Assembly (NCBI GenBank): GCA_026785765.1
Contig: JAJAZK010000207.1
Coordinates: 1 to 6,073, forward strand
Origin: Rhodoferax sp.
GTDB lineage: Bacteria; Pseudomonadota; Gammaproteobacteria; Burkholderiales; Burkholderiaceae_C
Length of the DNA stretch: 6,073 bases
Reading direction: 5' to 3'
The position numbers and the translations under genes are program-made. Within the stretch, counting starts at the first letter, position 1; each line of letters starts with the position of its first letter. Below the pieces are notes generated by a model, which saw only the letters and a program-made list of their open reading frames with translations, was not told the DNA's origin and ran no database searches. Positions 1-5,644 of this stretch are shown in pieces.

Positions 1-593
1 GCCGGTTGGCTGGTTTGCTGGCCGTCTCTGATCCCGTCAAGGCCACCACCGCGGATGCGCTGGCTTCCCTGCGCAAATCGGGCATACGCATCGTCATGGC
101 CACCGGCGACGGCCTGACCACCGCAAAGTCCGTCGGCCAGCGCCTGGGCATTGAAGAGGTACACGGCGAAGTCACGCCAGCCGACAAGTTGCAGCTCGTC
201 GAACGACTGCAAGGAGAGGGCCGGGTGGTGGCGATGGCGGGCGACGGCATCAACGACGCCCCGGCCCTGGCGCGGGCGGACGTCGGCATCGCAATGGGCA
301 CCGGTACCGACGTAGCGATGAACAGCGCCCAGCTCACGCTGGTCAAGGGCGACCTGCGCGGCATCGCCACTGCGCGCGCGCTGTCGCTGGCGACGGTGGC
401 CAACATGAAGCAAAACCTCGGTTTCGCCTTTGTCTACAACGCGCTCGGAGTGCCGCTTGCCGCCGGTATTCTGTTTCCGTTTACCGGCTGGTTGTTGTCG
501 CCGATGATTGCGGCGCTGGCGATGAGCCTGAGTTCGGTGTCAGTCATCAGCAACGCCTTGCGCTTGCGGGTGACTGCACTCAAGCCGGACTGA
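1..593 (+). CDS. copA: Cu(+)-translocating P1B-type ATPase, C-terminal part (5' end outside window)
   Basis: This is the end of an inner-membrane ATPase that exports Cu(+) from the cytoplasm. The reading frame is open from the left edge (first full codon at base 3), so the metal-binding domains, the CPC helix and the phosphorylated Asp lie outside. Numbering from the TTG at base 6, the P-domain shows TGDG at 33-36 and the hinge motif GDGINDAPAL at 79-88, followed by the usual MGTGTDVA stretch. The last two membrane helices carry the ion-selectivity residues of the P1B-1 (copper) group: N137, then six residues, Y144-N145, then four residues and P150, and later M173-x-x-S176-S177. This pattern separates Cu(+)/Ag(+) pumps from the Zn/Cd/Pb group. 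The tail ends shortly after the last helix, as is normal. One variation is TGDG where many family members have TGDN. A PAP2 phosphatase gene follows after 16 bases, probably co-transcribed. The copper assignment is strong; the symbol rests on the family only. Confidence 0.93.
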   Translation, partial: RLAGLLAVSDPVKATTADALASLRKSGIRIVMATGDGLTTAKSVGQRLGIEEVHGEVTPADKLQLVERLQGEGRVVAMAGDGINDAPALARADVGIAMGTGTDVAMNSAQLTLVKGDLRGIATARALSLATVANMKQNLGFAFVYNALGVPLAAGILFPFTGWLLSPMIAALAMSLSSVSVISNALRLRVTALKPD

Positions 594-609
594 CGCACGG
601 GAAAGACTT

Positions 610-1356
610 GTGGCTGTCGAGCGTGACGTCCGGCTGGCCGGCAGGCGGTTCCCGCTGTTGGCAGGGCTGCTGATCCTGGGTAGCCTCTGGCTGTTTCTCG
701 GTGTGCTGGAGGATGTGGCCACCAACGATCCGTTGGTGGACTTTGATCTCACCGTTCAGCAGACGCTGCAGAAACTTCGCACACCGCTGCTTGATGGCGT
801 GATGGTCGCGCTGACGGCATTGGGTGGCGTCGAAGTGGTCCTGCCGCTGGTGATTGCGGCTCTTGCATGGTTTGTCTGGCACCGCCTGTGGCGGACGAGC
901 CTGTATTGGCTGCTGGCCGCAGGAATTGCCGAACTGCTGGTCAAGGTTTTGAAGTGGCTGTTGCACCGGCCCCGTCCCGCGTCGCTGTACCAGGGGTTGG
1001 AGATGTACTCCTTTCCAAGCGGCCATGCCACGGTGGCGGTTGTGGTGTATGGTTTTCTGGCCTTCCTGGTCTGCCGCGGGAAAGTTGCCGCTGTGCAGTG
1101 GCGCGTTGGGCTGATGACAGGTGCGATGCTGCTCGCGATTGGGTTTTCGCGCCTGTACCTCGGCGTGCACTGGTTCTCCGACGTGATTGCCGGCATGAGT
1201 CTGGGGCTGGCCTGGGCCGGGGCACTGGCGATTGCCTACAGCTACGGCGCGCCGGAGGATGTGCGGCCGCTACCGCTCTCGCTCTCGCTCTGGCTAATGC
1301 TGGTGCTGCTGCTGGCATGGTCGTGGCATGCCGGAATCACCCTCATCGACCGCTGA
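610..1356 (+). CDS. PAP2-family membrane phosphatase (PgpB-like)
   Basis: This is a 248-residue integral membrane phosphatase of the type 2 phosphatidic acid phosphatase superfamily, whose members dephosphorylate lipid phosphates such as phosphatidic acid, phosphatidylglycerol phosphate or undecaprenyl pyrophosphate. All three catalytic motifs are intact: K115-x6-R122-P123, P136-S137-G138-H139, and S180-R181-x5-H187-x3-D191. H187 is the expected nucleophile and H139 the proton donor. Hydrophobic segments near 15-33, 62-90, 97-114, 141-155, 167-180, 192-210 and 223-240 fit a six-helix core, with the active site facing the periplasm. The GTG at 610 is chosen because the frame is closed by a stop at 571-573, no ATG lies before the first helix, and a weak GGGAAAG precedes it at close spacing. 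It begins 16 bases after the copper ATPase stop and so is probably in the same transcript. The substrate cannot be read from the sequence. Its end faces the minus-strand transporter gene. Confidence 0.93.
   Translation: MAVERDVRLAGRRFPLLAGLLILGSLWLFLGVLEDVATNDPLVDFDLTVQQTLQKLRTPLLDGVMVALTALGGVEVVLPLVIAALAWFVWHRLWRTSLYWLLAAGIAELLVKVLKWLLHRPRPASLYQGLEMYSFPSGHATVAVVVYGFLAFLVCRGKVAAVQWRVGLMTGAMLLAIGFSRLYLGVHWFSDVIAGMSLGLAWAGALAIAYSYGAPEDVRPLPLSLSLWLMLVLLLAWSWHAGITLIDR
1274..1291 (+). repeat. Hexamer CGCTCT, three perfect tandem copies
   Basis: Three adjacent copies of CGCTCT lie inside the last membrane segment of the PAP2 gene and encode a Leu-Ser alternation (residues 223-227). The unit is a multiple of three, so copy-number change would lengthen or shorten the helix by two residues without shifting frame. 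It may be no more than low-complexity coding of a hydrophobic helix. Confidence 0.6.
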
Positions 1357-1365
1357 GGCGTGCCA

Positions 1366-1411
1366 ATAACTCAGCCCACCCCGGGTGCCGCGTTACCAGG
1401 AGCCGGGTTAT
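1366..1411. terminator. Imperfect stem-loop between convergent genes, possible bidirectional terminator
   Basis: Bases 1366-1377 can pair with 1400-1411. Ten of twelve positions pair, one of them as G-U, and the outer five pairs (ATAAC with GTTAT) are perfect. The loop is 22 bases. The structure sits in the middle of the 67-base gap between the stop of the PAP2 gene on the plus strand and the stop of the transporter gene on the minus strand, which is where a shared terminator is expected. Neither side has a T-run, so it does not match a classical intrinsic terminator, and the call is weak. The rest of the gap shows nothing else. Confidence 0.25.
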
Positions 1412-1423
1412 GGGGAGTCCAAG

Positions 1424-2485
1424 CTAGCCGTGGGAGTGTTGGTGGTGCGCGTCCGGAAAATGGGCATGGCTATGGCTAACGGGTAGATGGCGATGCCAGT
1501 GCGTGTGCGCAGCGTCGCCTGCGGTTGCGGCATCGTGGTCGTGCTGGTGGTGCACGTCGCCTGACCCATGTGTGTGGGGGTGGCTGTGTTCCAGCAGTGT
1601 GTGGTGGTGCTCGTGCCCATGACGTTCAGTCAGATGCAGCGCTACCCCCACCGCCATCAGACAGCCCGCCGCCAGCCATTGAGCCGTCACGGGCTCACGC
1701 AACACGCCAATCGCGAGCAACGCGCCAAAGAACGGTGCAATGGAAAAGTAGGCACCGGTGCGGGCCGTGCCAAGGTGCCGCAAGCCAACGACAAACAGCG
1801 CCAAGCTTGCGCCGTAGCTGGCAAAACCCAGTAGACCTGCAGCCAGACTGACGGTGAACGGTGGCCAGTGCGCACCACTGTCAAACGTCAATACCAGCGC
1901 CAGATTGGTGGTGCCCGCCGCAAGTCCCTTGACCATGGCAATCCACGAAGCATCGTTGAGCGAGACCTTGCGCGTCAGGTTGTTGTCGATGGCCCAAGCC
2001 AGGCAAGCGCCCAAAATCGCCAATGCGGGCCACAGATCTGCGATCTTGACCGCCGCCAATTCCCCTTGGGGCCAGGACAATACCACGCTCCCCGCCACGA
2101 TTGCCAGCATGCCCAGGGCAATGCGGCGGTCAAAGTTTTCGCGGAATACGAACCAGGCAATCAGGGCAGTTAACACGCCTTCTGCATTCAGCAAAAGCGA
2201 GGCGCCCGATGCAGGCATGCGCGTCAGCCCGAGCATCAGCAAAAACGGGCCCAGCATGCCACCTGCAACTACTGCGCCAACCAGCCATGGAATCTCTGTC
2301 CGGGCGAGTGCGACCGGGGGTAATCGTCGCACGCGTCGAACCAGCCATAACCCGAGGCCGGAGCCCAGATACAACAATGCCGCCAGCAGCCACGGGCTGA
2401 TCTGACCGAGCAGCAGTTTGGCCAACGGCGTGCCCGCGCCAAACAGTATGGCGGCGAGCAGCGTGGCGGCAATTCCCGGGTTCAT
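1424..2485 (-). CDS. EamA/DMT-superfamily transporter with histidine-rich C-terminal tail
   Basis: This is a 353-residue inner-membrane permease of the drug/metabolite transporter superfamily. Two EamA repeats are visible, at about 4-137 and 152-284, together giving roughly ten hydrophobic helices. Typical features are the G-x-x-x-P near residue 20 in the first helix, the conserved LLLNAEG-type segment ending helix 4 (97-103), a REN-type loop after helix 4 (115-117), and its counterpart REP at 263-265 in the second repeat. The unusual part is the tail, 289-353, which holds 24 histidines in 65 residues, mostly as HxH and HHxH patterns. Such a tail should be cytoplasmic and could bind Ni, Co, Zn or Cu; this is inference, and the transported substrate is unknown. 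The ATG at 2485 lies nine bases after the methyltransferase stop, with AAGG close upstream, so the two genes form a bicistron. I recall similar tailed transporters in Burkholderiales, so the tail is probably a lineage trait and not an artefact. Confidence 0.92.
   Translation of the reverse strand: MNPGIAATLLAAILFGAGTPLAKLLLGQISPWLLAALLYLGSGLGLWLVRRVRRLPPVALARTEIPWLVGAVVAGGMLGPFLLMLGLTRMPASGASLLLNAEGVLTALIAWFVFRENFDRRIALGMLAIVAGSVVLSWPQGELAAVKIADLWPALAILGACLAWAIDNNLTRKVSLNDASWIAMVKGLAAGTTNLALVLTFDSGAHWPPFTVSLAAGLLGFASYGASLALFVVGLRHLGTARTGAYFSIAPFFGALLAIGVLREPVTAQWLAAGCLMAVGVALHLTERHGHEHHHTLLEHSHPHTHGSGDVHHQHDHDAATAGDAAHTHWHRHLPVSHSHAHFPDAHHQHSHG
1427..1594 (-). repeat. Duplicated His-rich motif in transporter tail
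   Basis: Within the transporter's tail the same motif appears twice. The first copy is residues 298-317 (HSHPH, a short linker, then DVHHQHDH). The second is 335-352 (HSHAH, a shorter linker, then DAHHQHSH). The shared pattern is HSH[PA]H, a linker, then D[VA]HHQH[DS]H. A spacer at 318-334 contains HTHWHRH. The similarity suggests an internal duplication that has since diverged, or selection for a repeated metal-binding unit. Confidence 0.6.
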
Positions 2486-2494
2486 CGCCTTGAT

Positions 2495-3109
2495 TCAATG
2501 CATCACACAATGACAGTACACAAAATGCTGAACCGCGCCCGACGGCGTGTAGTGATCTTCGCGCAGATGTTCCAGCAACTCGAACGCACCGCCAAACTCG
2601 GCAAGCAATACATCCGGGGCATACCGCACCACAGGCAGACCGCTGCATCGCTCCGGGCCGTCCAGTGCAAACGCCGCGACGATCACGTGGCCCCCGGGCT
2701 TCACGGCGTGACGGACCTGTGCCACATACGCGGCCCGGTCATCCGGCCCGGTCAGGAAATGGAATGCCGCGCGGTCATGCCATATGTCGTAGCAGGCCGC
2801 TGGGAGTGCAACCGTATTCACGTCGCCTTCGAGCCACGATACCCGCTGCGCCCTTGGTCCCAGCCGCTGGCGTGCCACGTTCAGCGCAGCGCCGGAAATG
2901 TCCAATACGCTGACGTTACCGACGACGTGGTCCAGCAAGCCATCCACCAGCGTAGATGCGCCACCACCGACATCGATAACCTGCACAAACCGCCCCTGCG
3001 CCGCCCGCTGGATAAGGCCCAGCGAAAGCGTGGCGTGTGGCTGGTACCAGCTGACTGCGTCGGCGGGTTTGCTGGTGTAGACGTGCTCCCAGTGGGACTT
3101 GGGTTCCAT
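2495..3109 (-). CDS. Class I SAM-dependent methyltransferase (204 aa)
   Basis: This is a soluble, single-domain Rossmann-fold methyltransferase that uses S-adenosylmethionine; its substrate is unknown. Numbered from the chosen start, motif I is D46-V-G-G-G-A-S52, the acidic ribose-binding residue after strand 2 is D70, D96 follows the next strand, a YDIWHDRAAFHFL segment runs 107-119, and the post-motif turn is K137-P-G-G140. The N-terminal HWEHVY and SWYQPHA segments match a small family I recall as ending in a Cys-x-Cys; here these are C199 and C201, with further cysteines at C106 and C155. The start at 3109 is preferred over an in-frame ATG at 3145 for two reasons: an AGGAG lies seven bases upstream of it, and the upstream ATG overlaps a likely -10 element. 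The stop is nine bases before the transporter start, so the two are probably co-translated. Methylation of a small molecule or metalloid is possible but unproven. Confidence 0.88.
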   Translation of the reverse strand: MEPKSHWEHVYTSKPADAVSWYQPHATLSLGLIQRAAQGRFVQVIDVGGGASTLVDGLLDHVVGNVSVLDISGAALNVARQRLGPRAQRVSWLEGDVNTVALPAACYDIWHDRAAFHFLTGPDDRAAYVAQVRHAVKPGGHVIVAAFALDGPERCSGLPVVRYAPDVLLAEFGGAFELLEHLREDHYTPSGAVQHFVYCHCVMH

Positions 3110-3116
3110 GGAGTGG

Positions 3117-3121
3117 CTCCT
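3117..3121 (-). promoter_or_regulatory. Ribosome-binding site of the methyltransferase gene
   Basis: AGGAG on the minus strand is separated by seven bases from the ATG at 3109-3107. This is the strongest Shine-Dalgarno match I examined here and it decides the start: the longer frame beginning at 3145 has only a poorly spaced GAGG. Confidence 0.75.
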
Positions 3122-3140
3122 GAAAGTCGGTGGTGGCTTC

Positions 3141-3169
3141 ATCATAAGCCTCGGCGCCGAGGGAGTCGT
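3141..3169 (-). promoter_or_regulatory. Candidate sigma-70-type promoter for the methyltransferase-transporter pair
   Basis: On the minus strand a TATGAT (3146-3141, five of six to the -10 consensus) follows ACGACT (3169-3164, three of six to the -35 consensus) with a 17-base spacer. The -10 lies in the only AT-rich patch of a GC-rich gap and about 32 bases before the methyltransferase ATG, which gives a short leader. The -35 is weak, so the promoter would need an activator or be low-level. Confidence 0.4.
3149..3162. promoter_or_regulatory. Perfect 14-base dyad CCTCGGC/GCCGAGG, possible operator
   Basis: The sequence reads the same on both strands over 14 bases. It lies between the HDOD stop codon and the methyltransferase start, and exactly within the spacer of the candidate promoter. 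A spacer dyad is the arrangement used by MerR-type regulators (which normally have longer, 19-20 base spacers) and by many repressors. The alternative is a hairpin with a five-pair stem and GCGC loop ending the flagellar transcript; no T-run follows, so I favour an operator slightly. Confidence 0.4.
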
Positions 3170-3181
3170 GCCGCGTCCGCC

Positions 3182-4426
3182 TCAGCGCGCCACCGGCAAG
3201 GGTTTTGGGCTCTGCGCCAGCACCCGGAGCAAGGTGCGGTTCACGTGGGCCAGGTCGACGCCATGCAAGGCACACAAGTCCGGTATGGCGCGCATGCCCG
3301 GATACTCCAGTGCCGCAGCAAGCTGCAGGAACGGTGCATACGGTCCGTTGCTGCTGACCACTGCCGACAACACCCGCTCTGCGACCGGCACCCGCTGCAT
3401 CGCAAGGTTCAGTGGTTCGTCGACCAGCAGGTCGATCTGGGACAGCAGGCCCGTGAGTATGATTTCGCGGCGCAACGCATCCTCTTCGCCCGCGTCAAGC
3501 AGTTGCTCCATCAACTGCGCGCGCACCACCATTCCGTGGCGCACTGGCTGCAGGTTGGGGTCGGTGCAGGCAGTCGTCAGCTGATCCGTCAACCAGTTGC
3601 GGAATGTGCCCAGGCCCAGAATCATCAGACCGTGGCGCAGCGAGTCGATCGGGTTGCGCAGGGTGAAGGCGGCTGAGTTCGCGAAACGCAGGAAGCGGTA
3701 GACCAGCAGCGGCTCGCGCGTGAGCCGCTGCTCGATCACGTCCATCGAGGCATCGGCGTCGACCGCTTCGAGCAGGCGCAACAGGCTGGGCTGGTGCGGC
3801 CCGATGGAGCGGCCACGGTAGCCGTGCGCCACGTCGTCCACCGGCCAGCCAGCAATGCCCCAGGCTCCGTGCCGGTCCAGACAATGGTCAACCAAAACAC
3901 TGCTGCCCAGGCCTTCGTAGATCTGCTCCGGAAGCACCGGATTGTGGGTCCTCTGTAGTGCATTCCCGCCGTCACCGGGTCCGCTGTGGCGAGCCGCATG
4001 CAGCGCCAGCAAGGCTTCCCCGGCGCTGAGCGTGACCATGCTGCGGGCAAATTGTCTGCGTGCCTCAACCGGAATGCGCGCACCGGGTTCCGCGCGCCAG
4101 AGCAGGGGCAATCCGCGGCGCTGCGCAATGTCGACGCCGCCAGAAACCTGGGCATTCTCGAACTGGTGGTCCTGCACTGTCAGCCAGGGCCCATCGCTGC
4201 CGACGCGTTGCAACAGGTCCGCCAGCAGCGCGTTGGACGCAACCGTGAGAATCAGTTGGGGCGATTTGCCGGACCAGTTTTGCGCCAGCAGATCGAGCAA
4301 ATGGGCTGCGTCTACCGCTGCTGCCGCGTCCGGCTGCACAAAAATCTGGACCGCAGCGATCTCGCGCTGGCGGCCCCAGATCCATTGGTAACCGAGCGTC
4401 AGATGGCCCAGGATAGAAGCCGACAT
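3182..4426 (-). CDS. HDOD-domain signalling protein, downstream of flgL
   Basis: This is a 414-residue soluble protein with a C-terminal HDOD domain, a helical fold related to HD phosphohydrolases but lacking the catalytic His-Asp pair, used as a regulatory or output module. The HDOD core runs from about 208 to 400 and shows the hallmark segment in which a conserved E-P-L (238-240) leads to R244-F-L-R-F-A-N250-S251, then I260-D-S-L-R and a G-x-M-x-L-G-L-G turn at 266-273. The N-terminal half (about 10-200) has the size and position of the degenerate EAL half of EAL-HDOD (YuxH/CdgJ-like) proteins, but I see no E-x-L or other catalytic EAL residues, so diguanylate hydrolysis is unlikely. A YEGLGSSVLVDHCLD stretch at 170-184 and GAWGIAGWP at 187-195 link the halves. 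It starts six bases after flgL, with its ribosome-binding site overlapping the flgL stop, so it is probably made together with the late flagellar proteins. A role in motility control is inferred from position. Confidence 0.88.
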   Translation of the reverse strand: MSASILGHLTLGYQWIWGRQREIAAVQIFVQPDAAAAVDAAHLLDLLAQNWSGKSPQLILTVASNALLADLLQRVGSDGPWLTVQDHQFENAQVSGGVDIAQRRGLPLLWRAEPGARIPVEARRQFARSMVTLSAGEALLALHAARHSGPGDGGNALQRTHNPVLPEQIYEGLGSSVLVDHCLDRHGAWGIAGWPVDDVAHGYRGRSIGPHQPSLLRLLEAVDADASMDVIEQRLTREPLLVYRFLRFANSAAFTLRNPIDSLRHGLMILGLGTFRNWLTDQLTTACTDPNLQPVRHGMVVRAQLMEQLLDAGEEDALRREIILTGLLSQIDLLVDEPLNLAMQRVPVAERVLSAVVSSNGPYAPFLQLAAALEYPGMRAIPDLCALHGVDLAHVNRTLLRVLAQSPKPLPVAR

Positions 4427-4429
4427 GCG

Positions 4430-4434
4430 CCTTC
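4430..4434 (-). promoter_or_regulatory. Ribosome-binding site of the HDOD gene, overlapping the flgL stop
   Basis: GAAGG on the minus strand shares its first two bases with the flgL TGA stop and lies three bases before the HDOD ATG. The tight arrangement suggests translational coupling: ribosomes ending flgL would be positioned to begin the HDOD gene. Confidence 0.55.
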
Positions 4435-5623
4435 AGTTGATAAAGTTGAACAAGGACAGTTTCTGGATCTGCGCGTAAGACTGTAACGCCGCCTGATACC
4501 CGGTCTGGAACTTGTTGAAGTCAGAGATGCCCTTGGCCATGTCCAGGTCTTCGGCCTTGGAGCGATCCGCTTCCAGCGACAACGTCCGCGCCTCTTGTAC
4601 GCTGGTGATGGTGTCGGCGCGATTGAGCCAGTCACCGGCCTGGCTGCGCGCCGCCAGCAGCCGCTCCAGCGAGGAATCGACCTGGGCCAGCGCCAGGGTC
4701 ACCGCCTGGGTCAGTTTACTGTTACCCGGTGCATTGTCGATGCTGCTGATCGCATCATCCATGACCTTGAAGACATTGGTCTGGATGCTTGGGGCTACCG
4801 TGATCACATCGCCGTTCGCGGGTTTGCCATTCATGGTCAGCGTCAGCCCGTCGAACTGCACCGGGGCGCCGTCCACATACGGCTGGGCACTGCTGACCAC
4901 AGTGGCGCTGGTAGTGTCGATCACGTCGTAGCTGGTCAGGTTGCCGACCACACTGAACTGGATGCTGTAGTTGTGCCCGGTGAGCGATGCCAGGCTGGTG
5001 ACCGCTCCGGTATCGGTCCACACCGTTCCGGTGTTGGCAGGTGCAAGCGCTACCCCGAACGTGCCGTTGCCGCTGCGAACGTCCATCCAGATCGCCTGCC
5101 CGTTCATGGCGCCAGGCAGGCTGTTGGAGCCGGCTGCGCGTTGGCCGGGAGTGGCTTGGTACAACACCCCCGTGCCTGCGTCGAAGAACGGCGCGGCGCC
5201 ACTGCCCAGACCACCGAACAGTGGTACCCCGTTGTTGTCAGCGCGGTTGGCCAGCGTGAACAACTGTTCGCGCATGCTGGTCATCTGAGCCGCCAGGCTG
5301 GTCCGGTCCTTGGCGCTGTATCCGGCGTTGCCCGCCGCGATCACCAGTTCACGAATTTTGCACACCAGTTCGGTTGCGTCGCCGAGGGCGGATTCAGCGC
5401 CGCTCAGGGCATTGCGCTGGACTTCCAGCGCGCGTTGGTCGACTTCAATGCGTGTGATGCGTACCCGGTCGCGCTCAGCCTGTGCTGCGGCGATCGGGTC
5501 GTCGCTGGGTCGGTTGACGCGCAGGCCGGTCCCGAGTTTCTCCTGCTGCGTCGCCAGATCCGACTGCCGCTTGAACAGCAGCTCGAGCGCGCTGTCATGC
5601 AAGTTGGAAGTGCCGATGCGCAT
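4433..5623 (-). CDS. flgL: Flagellar hook-filament junction protein FlgL (HAP3)
   Basis: FlgL is exported through the flagellar type III apparatus and forms, with FlgK, the short junction between hook and filament. The 396-residue protein has the flagellin-like layout. The N-terminal D0/D1 coiled coil runs about 1-135, starting MRIGTSN and carrying the G-T-G-L-R-V-N-R-P-S-D-D-P segment at 31-43. A variable Gly/Thr/Val-rich surface domain runs about 138-285. The C-terminal coiled coil, about 286-396, contains SLEADRSKAEDLDMA at 349-363 and ends in the amphipathic D0 helix that finishes FNFIN. It is longer than the roughly 317 residues of enteric FlgL, with the extra length in the middle domain, as is common in betaproteobacteria. 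One cysteine, C88, sits in the N-terminal coil, which is unusual for an exported axial protein. The ATG at 5623 has AAGAG eight bases upstream. flgK lies 21 bases before it and the HDOD gene 6 bases after. Confidence 0.97.
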   Translation of the reverse strand: MRIGTSNLHDSALELLFKRQSDLATQQEKLGTGLRVNRPSDDPIAAAQAERDRVRITRIEVDQRALEVQRNALSGAESALGDATELVCKIRELVIAAGNAGYSAKDRTSLAAQMTSMREQLFTLANRADNNGVPLFGGLGSGAAPFFDAGTGVLYQATPGQRAAGSNSLPGAMNGQAIWMDVRSGNGTFGVALAPANTGTVWTDTGAVTSLASLTGHNYSIQFSVVGNLTSYDVIDTTSATVVSSAQPYVDGAPVQFDGLTLTMNGKPANGDVITVAPSIQTNVFKVMDDAISSIDNAPGNSKLTQAVTLALAQVDSSLERLLAARSQAGDWLNRADTITSVQEARTLSLEADRSKAEDLDMAKGISDFNKFQTGYQAALQSYAQIQKLSLFNFIN

Positions 5624-5644
5624 ACGGTTTACTCTTGGTTCCGG

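Noticed and set aside
580..1170. A 196-codon open frame on the minus strand opposite the PAP2 gene
   Set aside because: The PAP2 gene has all three catalytic motifs; the antisense product is a Gln/His/Arg-rich composition artefact.
1427..1621. The repetitive GTG/ATG-rich plus-strand stretch as a CRISPR or DNA repeat array
   Set aside because: The periodicity comes from His codons on the minus strand; there are no equal-length repeats with unique spacers.
1854..2405. Plus-strand open frames opposite the transporter
   Set aside because: The products are Ser/Arg/Pro-rich with no domain, while the minus-strand frame gives two clean EamA repeats.
3110..3145. Upstream in-frame ATG at 3145 giving a methyltransferase with 12 extra residues
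   Set aside because: The extension looks unlike the family start, its ribosome-binding site is poorly spaced, and the ATG overlaps the likely -10 element. The start at 3109 has AGGAG at seven bases.
3149..3162. The 14-base dyad as a classical intrinsic terminator of the HDOD gene
   Set aside because: The stem with a usable loop is only five pairs and is followed by CTTATGATGAAG, not a T-run. A weak or Rho-assisted terminator is not excluded.
2498..3676. A 392-codon open frame on the plus strand opposite the methyltransferase and HDOD genes
   Set aside because: The product has no recognisable motif and crosses the boundary between two well-supported genes and their regulatory gap. GC-rich third positions explain the lack of stops.
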